Shown piece after piece: positions 21,445-34,800 of a DNA stretch of 64,000 nt. Position 1 is the stretch's first letter. The number at the start of each line of letters is the position of its first letter. The stretch lies in NCBI GenBank assembly GCA_003117195.1, contig BDSI01000015.1, forward strand, positions 373,001-437,000, written 5' to 3'. Both the position numbers and the translations under genes were made by a program. The stretch is from Eudorina sp. 2006-703-Eu-15 (Eukaryota > Chlorophyta > Chlorophyceae > Chlamydomonadales > Volvocaceae). The notes below the pieces were generated by a model that was not told the DNA's origin, did not search any database, and saw only the letters and a program-made list of their open reading frames with translations.

Positions 21445-24400
21445 TCATTGTCTGCTGCCCCCCGACGGCCGCTGCAGCCCCAGCATGTCGGCCACCGCGT
21501 CCGCGGCTGCAGCGCCGCTGACCGCAGCGCCCTCCAGGCCCTGCAGCCCCGAGCAGAAGTCCCCACAGACCGCCCAGCGCCCCGCCGCCTCCCACACCGC
21601 CGTCTCCCCCAGCGGCGAGCTGCAGAAGCTGCTGCTCCAGCGGTGCGCCAGCATCAGGCTCGGCGGGGGCAGCGCCGGCGCAGCGCCGGCGGAGGAGCCT
21701 GCAGGACGGCAGGGAGGGGGCAGACGCCCGGACGGTCGGAGGTGGTCGAGCCAGGGAGCGCTTCGGGGACGGCAAAGCGCCCTGAGGGCGCTTCAGGGCC
21801 GGGATAGACCAGCCGAAGTATGTAGATACGGTTTAACATAAACCACACGCGAATCGAAGGCGGCAAGCGCTGCAAGGAGGGCGCGCCACTGTTCCACCGC
21901 GGCGCATATTCGAAGCTCCGCAACAACCTTCTGCTCCAGGGTGGGTTAAGAAAGCCCTGCACGGCAGGATTGCTTCCTGGCCCAGAAACCCCATGCCGGC
22001 ATATGTGCCGTACCTCGCTCCCGTGTGGCTACCACCCCACTCACCCAGCACTCCCGCTAAATCCTGTTGGAGTGCGGCCCATAGCTGCGCCGCCTTGCGG
22101 GCCCGGTACTCGCGGGTCGCGGCCGGCGGCGCCGCCGGGACGCCCTGACCGCCGCCGCCTGCGTCTTCCGCCAGCAGTCGCGCCGCGAAGTCGGGTCGGG
22201 TGATGGCGACCCAGCTGGCGGCTCCGTCAGCCTGCGGACGTCCCTGCAGGGCGGACGGCGGAGGGGTCCAGGCAGGAGGCGCCCTTTTGAGGGACGTACA
22301 GCAGCACAACTCGTGCTGTGACGGAAGCGGCACGATGGCTCTAACAGGGTTTCAACTTTGAAGCCGACGACGCCAAAGCCACAAAGTAGGACGCAACGTA
22401 ATGGGACTAATGGCGCAGCTGCTGCCCGCTGCTTGTCCGCGGGGTCTTTCAATGCTACCGCAGGTCCCGTGCGCCTTGCCGTGTATTGGTAAATATATAA
22501 CACATACCAACGGGTGCAATACATTTCCGTGCCAACCCCACCCCACCCCAAGTGCGCACCCGCCCGGGTCGAGTCAGCGGAAGGGCGCAGGAGCCCCAGG
22601 TAGCCGGGTACGTGTTCCGTACTTGCCTTCCGTACAAACTCCCAACCACCTCACCGATGGTACCACACCCCCCCACGCGGACGCTCACCGGCTTGGACGA
22701 GTCCACCGATATCCATTGTACGGCAGTGCCGCCCAGCACGTGCAGCGCCTCGCAGGGCAGCTGGGGCGCCGCCGGGGCGGTGCCCGGTCCCCACCCGAGC
22801 ATCAGAGCGAACTGCGGCACGCGCGTCAGGCCACGCAGCCGGGCCGTGAGGGCCTCCAGATCCGGGCTGGCGCCCTGCAGCACCACGTGGCCCGGAGCTC
22901 CTGGGGGGCCAGGGGGCAAAAGTGAAAAAAAGCAAGAAACCCGGGAGCAAGGGGCAAACAGGGCAGCCGTCGGGGGAGCAGACAGGGCAGCCGTCGAGGT
23001 GCGGCGGCCGAGGAGATGCCGAGGGCAGAAGCGCGCGGCCCTCGTCACAACCGCCGTCTGTCGGCATCCCGGCCGACCCACCCACCCGGTCGGGCCACTT
23101 GGCTGTCCGTCAGCACCAGCGCGTCAAAAGAGCCCAGATCCAGATCCAGATCCGCGTTGCCAACTGGATTCAGATCTGAGGTCGGCCCGCCGGACGAACC
23201 CTGCGGGGGTGCCCGCCCCGGGGTCTCCCGCTGGGCCCTCTGGACGGTGTGTAGACATGGAACGGGGACAACAAGGGAGTTCGGGTGAGGGGGGGCCAAG
23301 GGTGACAGCCACGGCGCGCAGCTGACGGGGACAGGGTGCGGACGAAGGCACCGAAGGAAGAGAACGCATGCTTTTGGAGTGTGACAGGTGGCCCTCTTGC
23401 TGCGTGAACTCTCCAAACACCCGCGAGTTTTGCGGCTGGGAGGGAGGGAGGGCGCGGTTGGTCAAGTTCCCGGGTGTAAGGTAGGTGTGACAGGGGCGAC
23501 CGGTCTGAGACTGCCGGCGGGTGAGCGCCGCAGGAACCGCATTCCCAGACGACTGGGATCCAATCTGCGAGATGTCACCGGTGTCTGCTGGCTGATCTCG
23601 TGCCGTACACATGTGCCGTACATGCCAACATATGGGTTTTTTTGCCCAACGGAAACCGCAGTTCCGAAACCGCTCCACCCACCTGCGCCCGCCGTGCCTT
23701 CAGATGCCAGCGGCCGCCAGACCATCGTGCCGTACAGACCTGGTGCGAGGGGGACCGAGGGAGCCGCGGGGGTCAGCACACTCCCAAACTCCCCTCCGCA
23801 CAGGGTGCGCATGGTGGGCACGGGGTGGGCACGTGTGGCATGGGCGGGGGCCGTGCGAACAGCCGATGGAGACCGCGTGTGTATCCTGTACGGCTGTACG
23901 ACACCCATACCCAAACCCACACGCACCCGGGTGTTCAGCCGCAACGTAACGCCTCCGCCGCCTCCGCCGCGGCCGCTCTCCGCGGACGCTGCGGCCCCGT
24001 CCGGTGGCCCCACCAGGTGGGCCACGAGGGCCGCCATCGAGGGTCGGCCCACGTAGCACGGCCCCGCGGATGAGGACGGCAGCGGCGGCAGGCCGCTGTG
24101 CCTCAACAATCGAGATTGGGCGATGCAGGATGGTGGAGGCTTTAGTTACTAAAGTTTAGTACGGTTCGCGGGCTCAAGCGTCCCAGCGAATGGCGCCGTG
24201 CACCAGAACGGGTGTAGGGCCACGGAGGCCCACGCTTCAGGAAAGGGGCATGCCATGACAGTTGCTCTGCAAAGCTGTACGGGCCACGGCATGCGCACAT
24301 GGCGTCGGTGCGTGGCGCCTAGCCGCAAAACCTGACCCCAAGCCCAACGTCTGGGCTGTTTCTTTTTGACCCCAAGCCCAACGTCTGGGCTGTTTGTTTT

Positions 24401-25870
24401 GGACCCAAAGCCCTAACGCGTCCCCGGATCAAGGCGATTCGCGCTGGGTCTGCCGCTGGAGGAAAAAGATTTAAAAATGGTCTGCTGCTGGCGGGAAAAG
24501 AGATCAATAAATAAATGACGGCATGGTACATCAACGACAACAACTTTCGCGACCTCATCTTGTCCTGTGCGAAGGCGGCCACCACCCGCTCCCCCAAAGT
24601 CCGAGACCCGGGCCCCCGCCCCCAGTCCGCACCCGGCGCGCAGCTCCGCCGCCGCAGCTGCGGTCAGCTCCTCCAATGGCACGACCCGCCCGCCAGCTAC
24701 GTCGTACACGCCCGTGCGCGCCCGCCACTCGGCTACCACCCCTTTAGCGCACCGGTTAAGCAGCGGGCGCCAGCCCTTTGTCAGCAGCGGCCATGAGCCT
24801 CCTCTCCCGGGGGCGATTCCCGAGGGCACCAAACCAATGGGCCCCGCATGGTTATCGGCCAACCAATGGGCATCCCGCCGGTACATGCCAGCGGCATCTC
24901 AGCAAAATCAAGGATGGCGCAGGCCCCAGGAAGGAGCGACAAGTTGGTGTCGCTGACGGTACCTCGATTATATGTAATAGCAGAGCAGGCCAATGGTGCC
25001 GAGACGGGCAGGGAAAGGAGAAACCCTCCCAGGCAGCAGTTTCGAGGCTTGACCCCGGGCCCCAAAGACGCGCCTGCCAAGTGCCAACCCTCATGCCCTC
25101 CTGCCCGCGTGGCGACCTCCCACCCTTGAAATCCCCCCTTGCCTGCGTCCAGCCACTCCTCCACCAGCTGCTTCATGCGCGGGGAGCCGGCCTGGAAGAA
25201 CTGGCAGCCGTAGTCGAACTGTAACTGCGGCGCACCATCGCCATCGCCCCCGCCGCCGCTGGTGCGACTGGATGCTCGACCTCCTGCGGAGTCCGACCAC
25301 CACCGCCACACGCCCCCGCCGGGGGTCCAGGGGTCCAGGGACCAGCGCGCCAGTCCCCGTCAGCTCGTTCAGGCTGATCAGTACGAAGTCATTTTCCTTG
25401 AACACGTTTCCCATGGCTATCGGCAGCAGCAAGCAACAACAGCCGCGCCATTCCCCAGAGCTCGACACCGGAGCCGAAGGATCGCTAGGTTCTCGACAAG
25501 TGCCTGCCGATTTCCTTTGTAAGCTTCAGGGTTATTTCCACTCTAGTACCGATCATACCCGCACAGGGCAGATCACGAGATGGCATGGAGAGGGTTGGAT
25601 CGAGGGGGCGCGGTGAAGACCCTCACCAGGAAGCTGACGCCCCATATCGAAGACCTCTGCGTAGGCGCCCCGCCTCGAAAGCAAGTGTCCGCACAAGGCC
25701 CCCGCCATGCCCGCTCCGATCACCGCCACCTTGGGTGCGCTGCCGGACATGGCCGACGTCGACATGGTGGGAGCGCTGTGCGCGAAACAACCTAACTTGG
25801 CGGCGGAGTTGACGCCTAGTCGCACGTGGGTCGGTAAGGCTGCATTGCGGAAGAATGCGACGGAAATCAT
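21445..25870 (-). CDS. Renalase-like FAD-dependent amine oxidase/oxidoreductase
   Basis: Nine exons in transcript order: 25870-25627, 25283-25143, 24741-24633, 24095-23927, 23739-23683, 23200-23086, 22900-22689, 22243-22045, 21698-21445; product 499 residues. An N-terminal extension of about 45 residues could be a targeting peptide. Then comes the FAD-binding Rossmann motif (VAVIGAGMAGALCG, GxGxxG at 52-57), LPGGRASSR, FDYGCQFFQAGSPRM, EWRARTGVYD, CYVGRPSMAALVAHL, FDALVLTDSQ, WISVDSSKPGRP, and the C-terminal FAD-contact block AHRWSSSF with AVCGDFCSGLQGLEGAAVSG. This order is that of bacterial and plant renalase-like NAD(P)/FAD oxidoreductases. The substrate is unknown; animal renalase oxidises dihydro-NAD(P) isomers. 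The second intron must use a GC donor (GCAGGCAAGG) to keep frame and homology. The exon end at 24633 is the least certain. Confidence 0.85.
24332..24395 (+). repeat. Tandem pair of 29-bp hairpin units
   Basis: TGACCCCAAGCCCAACGTCTGGGCTGTTT occurs at about 24332-24360 and again at 24367-24395. Each unit has a perfect 6-bp stem, AGCCCA/TGGGCT, around an ACGTC loop. The pair lies in the third intron of the renalase-like gene. Confidence 0.85.
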
Positions 25871-26400
25871 GCCTTAGCTGTTAAGTATATCGCGGTCGTG
25901 ACAGGTCACGGTCAAGGTATTTCACATTTACAGTTAGCGCGGTCAGTTTAGTACATATAAGGACATTGTTGTTGGTCTAGTTGGGGTAGGGTCTACGCAC
26001 TTGCATTCTTACAACGAACGCTAACCGAAATTGTGTGGACCGATCCGTCATCCGTGCACGCAGTGCGTTCTTCTCCTCGATGACAACAGTAATTGCGATA
26101 TGATCATATAACCGATACATCCTTACATTTAGGGCTTTCGCCAAAAGTCCTCCGCAACACTTGAAGTGTTGATGTGGGTCTCGTCTAAGTGACTGCGAGG
26201 AACTGTGCCGGGGAGACAAGCTAAGAGTTGCAGCGCGGTGTCATTCCTTCTGTGACTCGCAATCCGGCTGCGTGCGCCTTGCTGCCGCCTTTTTGCCAGA
26301 TTGACCAACCCGCACGGCTAGAAAGAGGTAGCAAGGGGGCGCTAGTCCGTTTTTGGGACCTGGCTGCGGCTCGCAGTCCGGAGACCGCCCGTGGACCAGA

Positions 26401-26490
26401 CACGCACACACATGTGTCTGGGGGCATTTTCCGGGCGTAGCTATGCCCCTTTCATGTCATGCACTCCTGTTCTGCCTGCCTAATAACACA
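26401..26490 (+). repeat. Dispersed short repeat copy
   Basis: Carries GGGCGTAGCTATGCCCC, TTCATGTCATGCACTCCTG and TTCTGCCTGCCTAATAACAC, with CACACACA on its left. Same family as 14617, 30075, 31770, 56111 and 57150. Confidence 0.75.
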
Positions 26491-28164
26491 CAGAATAGGG
26501 AGGCGTCCCCATGCGTTCTGCTACTGCTGTTGTGCTGCCGGCCGCACGGCAACCAGACACGGGGATGCCCCGACGGCCGATCATCATTTGCGATACAGAA
26601 CAGAACGCCTGCACCACAGACGGGGATGCGCACCGATCACACCGCCAGGACGGAGAGGGACGTGGCTGATAACCTGCCCTGCCGGCTGCGTTACAGCTCC
26701 CAACTCCACCGCCGATACATGCTCTGCATCCCCATGGCCCCATCCCTCTGCATCCCATCCACCCATGAATGACAGCTGCCTCGCCCTCTGGCCCTCTGCT
26801 TTCGCGTTCTAACGTGCCACCTGCGTGGAAATGCACGGCAGCGTACACCGGCATTCAGCCGTCACCTGCGCCGTACAGACAGACGCTCGAACCGACTGCT
26901 CGACCGGTCAACAAACGGCACACGGATGAAATCGCACATGATCCGTGAGCAAAGCTGCACCCGGGCTCTCTAGATGTACGGGCGCCGGCAATACGGGAGT
27001 ACTGCCCGACGCGCATTGGCGAGGGCCATGCCGTATTCCAACGTAGCTCTTACGCGCAAGACCCGGATCCCGTTGCACGACAGACCAAATCCTGGGCGCA
27101 AGATCGCCCGAGCCGCGACAGCGACCTAGAGAATCAACCCAAACGCCTCAACACCTGGCAACGTCGGTGCCTCAAGGAGCGTGGTATCACTGCCTGGTGC
27201 CTACTGCCACGGACGAACGCGTCCGCCCCCGTCTCCACCTCCGCCTCCACCTCTGATCAGGGCGGATATCAGACGCTGAGAACGAACCACCCACCTCGAG
27301 GACATCTACGGCAGGGCCGCAAGCTCCCTCACCCCGCAACGGACAACGCACCCGTTCTCCACCACCAACCAGCAACATAAAACCAGGCGACGTTTCCAGC
27401 CCATCCCATACCTCACAGGACACTCCGCAGGCGCTGCACAGGAACGGCGCTCCGGAGCTCATGTTACGGTAACTCTTAGGATAACCCGTGGGGGGCCGCA
27501 TCCTATCGGGACGTCCTACCGTGCGAGATGACACACACAACACACACACACACACACGCGGGCGGGTTGCACTTCTAAACACACACGCATCCGCGCGCGC
27601 GCTGCAGCATAACCTCGACACGATCCAGGGCGCCACCTCGCACGAGCACGCAGACGCTGTTCCGTGTACGGCACGCCCGACGCCCGACACCTCGACACCT
27701 CGACGCCATCGGGATGGATGAGAAAGACTGCAGCGCACCTGCGCTGGGCCACCTGTGTGTTTCCTGATCAGGCAACAGCGGCAGCGGCCGCCTGCCTCCC
27801 GCCAGGCGCCACACCGGCGCCGGCTGCCAGGGAGCTGATGCCGGCAACGGCTTTTCACCCAACCGCTAACCGACACAATGCCCACGTGACCGGCCAGCGA
27901 AGTCAAGGCAGTGCGTGGAACACGGCTGTACAGCACCGCCGTACAGTCACCGCCTGACGCGGCGTAGCCGTCGACGCCCTTGGGTCGTACAACCAACAAC
28001 GCGCGAGGACGACAAAGTACGACAGCCACCCGCAAGCGGACATCGGGAGGGCAGCAACGGCCGCCCGTCGAACGGCTAGGCAAGGCCACTGACTGGCCCG
28101 GCCAAACAACGCTCCACTAAAAAAACAAAATAAACACGCGCTTATAAATTTTTTACCTGCTAGT

Positions 28165-28169
28165 TTACA
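28165..28169 (-). terminator. Candidate poly(A) signal (TGTAA) for the CIA30 gene
   Basis: TGTAA on the minus strand, 250 bases after the stop. TGTAA is the usual poly(A) word in chlorophyte mRNAs. Position and word only; no transcript evidence. Confidence 0.4.
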
Positions 28170-28418
28170 TACCTTTTACCTGCTACTTAACAGCCATACA
28201 CGCGAGGCGCCCTCCCCGATAACTAGACATACTCACTGCTCTCATCAAACGCCCATCTACCACCTACTCTGCCCCCCTCTGTGCCCCGTGCGCCCTCAGC
28301 CACACCTCTGCCCCGACGGTACTTTCGCCTGCATTAACCTCCAACGCGTCCAGCCCTCTAGACTAGACGCGCCCCAGCCCCGTGTGCCCGTAGTCGGCTT
28401 CAGACCGTCAATAGGTCC

Positions 28419-31400
28419 TCAGGCAGCTGAGGTGGCCGCCTGCTTGCCCGCGTCAGAGACCTTCACGCCGGCAGCCTGCGCGCGAGCAAAATGCCCCCGA
28501 CCATCGGCGGGCAGGGGGCAGGGGTGCAGCGAGTTGGGTGCTGCAACGGGGAGGAAGGGGGTGCAGGGTGTTGGGTGTTGCGGCGGGCAGGACACCAGGG
28601 GCGGGTATCCCATACTGTATCAGGCACCCGATTGGGCGGTGCATGCAGGCGACCATGCAGGCGGCTCGCGGAGCGCTTCGAGCCCTGGACCCCTTGGATC
28701 ACCCTACCCCCTACCTGCAGCGCCGCCTCCTCCGGCAGCTTGCCCGTGTACACCCCTTCCACCGTACGGCCGGTGATCCCCGGCCGCAGCCCCGCGGCCG
28801 CCAGGGTGGCGGCCCAGTCGCGCGGCGGCGGCGGGCGGGCCGGGTCCACCGTCCAAGGCTGCGAGAAGGGCACCGTGGATTTGACCTCGAAGGTGGTGTC
28901 CGTGGCTGCGGGGCAGCCGAGCAGAGCCACGCACAAGTCCGCGACGTCCTCGCGGCTGATCTTGCCCTGGAGGCAGGTCCGGGGCAGGAGGGGAGAGGTA
29001 TCAGAAGTTGATGTTAACGTATTGAGGCGGGGGAGGGGGATGTGACAGCGGGGGGAGGGGGTCGGTGTCCGGTGGGGGTGTGGAAGGGGAGCTGCAAGTG
29101 CAAGTGCAAGAAGCAGCAAAAGAAGAGAGAATCCTACCATGTAACTAACGAACACGAACACTAGCCCGTTGGCCGTTGGCCGTTGGCTGTTGCCTCCCCT
29201 TCCGACGGGTCCCCCACCCATCCACCCACCTTGACGACGTCCCCTTGATCGAATTCCAGCGGCATGCCACCCGGCTCCTCCGTGAGGGCAGTTGGTCGTA
29301 CGACCGCGTACGGCACACCGCTCGCCCGCAGCGCGTCCTCACCTGCAGAAACAAACAAACACGGACAGGGACACGGCGCGGTCGGAACGTAGTGGGTCGG
29401 GGCGGGGGATCGACGGTCCAGTGCACAGCTGCCGCCGCGGAAACGCACCACGGGTCACGGAAAGATGTACGACATGTCGGAGGCACTCGCGCGCTCCTCC
29501 TGCCCATGCATGAGCAGCAGTACGGCACTGCGCCGCTGACACACTCCCATAATGAGCTGCCGGGATACCTGCCGGGATACCTTTCCCCGGAGAAAGGACG
29601 GCTACAGGCACCGACGGATACCCTGTGGCGCAGTACTTGCAACCGGGCTGTTGGTTTGGTTTGGTTTGCAGGCTCCTTGTGGAATCATCCCTACTCAAAG
29701 TTTCAAAGCACGTGCCCCTCCTCCGACACCTCTGACACACAGACCCCACCCGCACCCGTCCGCACCTACCCGCCAGCTTCCAGGTGAGGATCCCCCCGAG
29801 CGCGTCATTGAGCTTCACCGCCGGGGGCTCCAAGTCCACATTGATGCCGGGCCGGTTGGGCCGCGTGACACCTGCGGGCGCGACCCGTGGGTCAGTGGAG
29901 GACAGGTACAGCTGTGCGGCATGTATGCAGAAGAACCCAGGGCTGCCGGGGTGCGCCGCAAACAACAATTGTATTTGTTGTGATCAAGGGGCTGGTGAAG
30001 GCGCAGTTGTGTGAGGCACACGGGCACACACACATGTGCTAGCTATTTTTTTACACATACATGCTCAGCCGCAAACTATGGGGCGTCACTCGGCCCCTCG
30101 CATGTTACGCACTCCTGTTCTGCCTGCCTAAGAAACACACACATATGCTCAGCCGATGCCCTCCCGGCGGGCGCACCCACCCGCGGAGCTGACGTGCACG
30201 AACCGCGGCGGCACGTCGGACGGCAGGTAGGAGGAGATGGCGGAGATGGGCAGCCGGAAGGGCCCCCGACGGAAGGTGGGGTTGAGCTGCCCGTCGTACT
30301 CGAACTTGGACAGCATGATCTGGATGGAGGAGATGCAGGCGGGGTCCAGGGGCTGCGCCGCCGACCCCCCCGACACCCGCTTGGCGCGGACCACTGGGAA
30401 GAAGTCCGCGAAGCGCAGCCGCAGGGTCTGCCACTCGCCGGGCGCAGTGTCGAAGGAGCAGCAGTAGGCGATGCCGTCCCAGTTGGCGTCAGGGCGGATG
30501 ATGAACTTGTAGCGCTGGGGGCCCGGGCGGGGCGGGCGGGCGCGGGGGGCAGGTGGGCAGCGGAGGAGGAGAGGGCCAGGGGGGTCCGGGTAGGGTAGGG
30601 GAATTTTGTGGACATGGTCGAAGCTGCGCTGCTGCCACCGGGATGGGGCGGGAGGGAGGCAGGGTGCAGGGAAGGGATGTGGAGGATGGAGACGGGTTGG
30701 GAGAGGGTGGACGTGCGGTTTGGTTGAAGCAGCGGGGTTGATGCGTGGGGACTGCTCAGGGCAGAGAGGTCGCATCGACTCGGCCGCACAGCCACGGCTC
30801 CCACGCTCACCCCAGCCCGCCCTCCCTGTCGTCAACCTGGACGGCTCTCCGGGGAGCCGCGCCAGACCGCCCACCTGCCCGTCGCCAAAGAGCCGCAGCT
30901 CGATTCCGTCGTACGGCGAAAGATCCAGGGACGGGTCAAAGTTGCGCGTCCGTACGGAGGCGAAGCCACCAAAGTTGTCCGTGGATACATTGCCGCTGTA
31001 TGCGCGCACGGGGGTGCAGCGGCAATGAGAGGGCCACCCGGGGAAAGGGGGCCGGGGAGGGTGGAGAAGGAGGAGGAGGATTAAACACGAGGCAACCCCG
31101 AGGAGAGAGATAAGAGGAGAAGACAGAGAGAGAGAGGGGGGGAAGAGAGACACACACAGAAGGCGGAGGAAGCCATGGGCTTAGTAAGGCGTTGGTACGG
31201 CATCCATTACAGCCCAGCCGCCCCAGTCGGCAATCCCCTCCTGCCCTGCCCCCGAATCCCCTCCAGGGACCACACCCATGTGCCCCACCCCCGCAGCGTC
31301 CCACACAGCGCTGTACCACTCCCCTGTCGCCGCTCCTCCCTCCTCCACCCTGGTTCCCTAAACTCCGCGCCAGCGAGCCCCACTGCGCCCAAGTCCCCAG

Positions 31401-31844
31401 GACCCCCGGCCCCCAGGACCGCCGGTCAGGTCCTCCCGCCCGAGATCACCTTCACCTGCCATCCAGGCAAAAGCCGCACTGCCCTAGAACCCCACCCGCC
31501 CACCAGCCCCCCCGCCCTCCTCCCCCTCACCTGAACACCCAGGCCGCCCCGCCCTCCTCCCCCGCCCCGGCCACCAGCTCCAACCCGCTCGACGACACGC
31601 CGCCCATCACCACGTCGTCAAGGGGCCCCCACCGGGCGGCCGACTGGCCCGAGGGGTGGAGCAGCTGCACGCCACCTGCCGTACAGGGGGTGTACGGAAG
31701 TTCATGGTGGATCCCGATGGCAAGAGAGGGTTGTGAGTGCATAAGAAAAGTTGAGCCGTGCGAAACGAGGCGTCCATATGTGCGTTTCTGAGGCGGGCAG
31801 AACAGGAGTGCGTGACATGCAGGAGTCCAGATGTGTGTGTCCCC

Positions 31845-31878
<34 letters not shown>

Positions 31879-34800
31879 AGCGAGAAACCCGCCCAGCGGG
31901 CCATACGACGAATCAAAGCCACGCGCTGGCTAGAGGGGCCGGCCTCGAGGGCGTCACAACCCTCCCCACCCCGCGCCCCACCCCCGATCCACCGCCGCCC
32001 GGCCACCCGAACCCCTCCTTTCCCGGCCCCGCCCCTCCGCGCCAACCACCCGCACCGCAGCCCCGCAGTTAAACCACCCGCACCGCACCCCTTGGCTGCT
32101 GGTCCGTGGCCCCCTCGTTCCCTCCCCGACCTCACCCTCCACGCCCAGGCTGTCCGCAGCCGCATCCAGCACATTCACCATGCCGTTGTACTCCACTGCC
32201 TGTTGAGGGGAGACAGGGGCAGGGACAGGGACAGGGACAGGGACCGCACATCTCTGTACACCCCGAGTGCCCGCAGCAAACGGAAGGGCAGCAGATCCTG
32301 CTTCTAAGTGGGCCCCCATTTCCCCCCCTGGTTCCACGTCCCCGCGTCCCCGTCCTCCCTCCCCCATGTCTGGACTGTTTCGGTTTTTATCCCCCATGCC
32401 TCGGCCTCACAGCTACACGTGCCTCGCTCAATCCCTCCTTCCATGCACGGGTTAGGCACGGAACCCTCGACAGCCCTTCCAACTGGGAAGTGATAGCCCT
32501 CCTCCCCCCGTCCGCCCCCGCCTCCGGCCCCCGCTCCGCACCTCGGGGGTGTCCCCTACGATCTCCGGGTCGAAGAACTTGATGCCCTGGTAGTACTTGG
32601 CGCGCTCCGCCGTGTCGCCCTCCTTGGGGACCACCTTGACCGCCGTGCAGTTCACCACGGCCCGGACGCCCTGGGCGGAGGGAGGGACGGACGGAGGGAG
32701 GGAAGGGAGGGAGGAAGGGACGGAGGGAGGGAAATTGGTATACATACTCAAACTGCGCTGCTGCCAGAGGGAGGAAAGGAGGGAGTTCGATTGAAAATCT
32801 AACACCAGAGAAGAACCCGGGAGAGAGGGAGGCAGAATGAACGGGAGTACGGAACACCGGCTGACGTGGATGTGGCCCCTGTGGCCCCTGTGGCCCCTGT
32901 GGCCCCTGTGGCCCCTGTGGCCCCTCCGAGCCACCTGCCCCGCTTGTTGCCGCCCTACCGCTGCCGTTGTGTCCCTTCCCTCAGTGCCGACCCGTGGGTC
33001 CGTCCCCACCCCACCTCGAACATCTCCGGCAGCAGAGTCTGGCGCTGCACCACGTCCGCCGCCGCCAGCTCCAGCTTGCCGCCCGCAGCCACGGGCAGGT
33101 CGGACTGGGGGTTTGCGCGACACCGACAAGAGAGCGACACCAAGGGTGAGGGGGTACAGGAAAGAGCGACACCAAGGGTGAAGGGGTAGACGTAAGGGAA
33201 GGGGACATCGGAACACCGGCTCGGCTGGGTCCAATTGGTCCACAGGCGGGCGGGATAGGGAGTTCGGTGCAGGGCATCCCAGACACAGGCAGGCACCTTT
33301 CACAACTCGTGGCTCAGGTCCCTTGAACACACCTTGGGGGAAGGCGGGCCGGCACGTAGGTGATACCTCTACGGTGTCCTCAATGACAGCGGCGGGCGGA
33401 GGCCGACCCGACCCGACCGCATAGCGCATACCCAACTAGAAGGCCCCAATGCGGGCGGTCCCCCAGGCACCCAACCACCCAGTACCGTCCGACTGACGGC
33501 CCGACCCTACAGACGCACCAGCATCGACTTGGCCTTGTCCACGTCCCGCACCAGCGCACGCACGTGCTTCCCGGCCGCCAGCAGTCGGGCGACCACCCGC
33601 TTGCCCACACCCCCCGTGGCGCCTGCAGGCCGGACCGCGGAGCGGGTAACCGTCGGAAGAGGCGGGCAAGCAGGCCGGCAGGCAGACAGACAGACAGACA
33701 GACAGTCAGACAGACAGACAGACAGACAGGCAAGCAGCCAGGCCGGCAGGCAGACAGGTAGACAGACAGATAGACAGGAGAGCAGGCCGGCAGACGCAGA
33801 CGGCAAGACGCCACGACCGTACGTAAAGACATCGGGTTGGATTTCAGCCGCACAGGACGCCAATGGCCATGAGGGAGGCACCCGGAGCCCCATCACCCCA
33901 AACCCCAACCCAGTGGGCAGGTCCGTCCCCTCTTGACCCACCCGCCCTCCCAACAGACGACCCGCCCGGGCCCCGACACCGCCATCACCCTCCCAGCCTC
34001 CCAGCCTGCCACCCCATCTCATCTCATCCCACCAGCTCCCGATCCCCACCCGCCCCGCCCCGCCCCGCCCCGCCCCCCACCCCACCCCACCCCACCCACC
34101 TGTGACCATGACGATACCCGTCAGCGGCACCTGCGCTGCCGTGCTCGCATGGAGTGTCGACTGCGGCAGGTCCACAGCGACCACTGACTCGCCCTGGCAG
34201 CGCGGGGGGTGAGGGGCGGGGTGTGGAGTAGGGGATGTAATTGAAAACATCCCAGAAACACCCAGCCCGGGTAGCGGAGCACTGTCGGGCTGTCTGACCG
34301 CCTCGCATCGCACCACCAGCAAGGCAGGATAGCCGCCACCGCAACCGCCTGGGAAATGCAACGCGCCAGGTGTGCTTGGGTGCTGCCAGACGATGCGTAT
34401 GATCAAGTTAGGGTGTCCGGGTGCCGTACACAAGCACACGCGACGACTCGAAGGGGACGTTGCCTCTGCGACGCCGCTGCGGCATGCGGACACGCCACCG
34501 CCGCCATGGATTGCGTGTCACCGAGCTCCGTGCTGTGATCGAGGTGTCATCTTGTCACACACACACACACGCCTTCCAGTTCCCTTCACTCCCCGCGATT
34601 TGGAAAAATATTCCGCTGTACCTCCCCTGTGCCGCCCTCCCCGACGTCTGCGCGCTGTGGCGGGGCTGCACCCAGGACCGCACCTGGGGCTGCGGGGAGA
34701 GCTGCTTGAGGATACCGGAAAGAAACTTATCAGGCGGCGGTAGCTCATTGAAGTAGGCCACTGTCTTGAGGAACCGCAGCACATCCCAAGGCTGCCTGCC

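Larger units (their letters stand above)
25871..28418. other. Intergenic region, no gene supported
   Basis: It contains the promoter side of the renalase-like gene and one dispersed short repeat at 26401. AC-rich microsatellites lie at 27530-27556. A 300-codon minus-strand frame (27187-28089) contains FLCSACGVSCEVWDG, but it runs through the microsatellite and has no recognisable family or splice partner. A TGTAA word on the minus strand at 28165-28169 is a plausible poly(A) signal for the CIA30 gene ending at 28419. Confidence 0.5.

Noticed and set aside
21485..21841. 118-codon + strand frame starting MSATASAAAAPL
   Set aside because: It overlaps the last exon of the renalase-like gene, where the minus strand encodes the conserved FAD block (AVCGDFCSG).
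27187..28089. 300-codon minus-strand frame containing FLCSACGVSC
   Set aside because: It runs straight through a CA/GT microsatellite, shows no family motif beyond one CxxC, and has no splice partner or poly(A) context.
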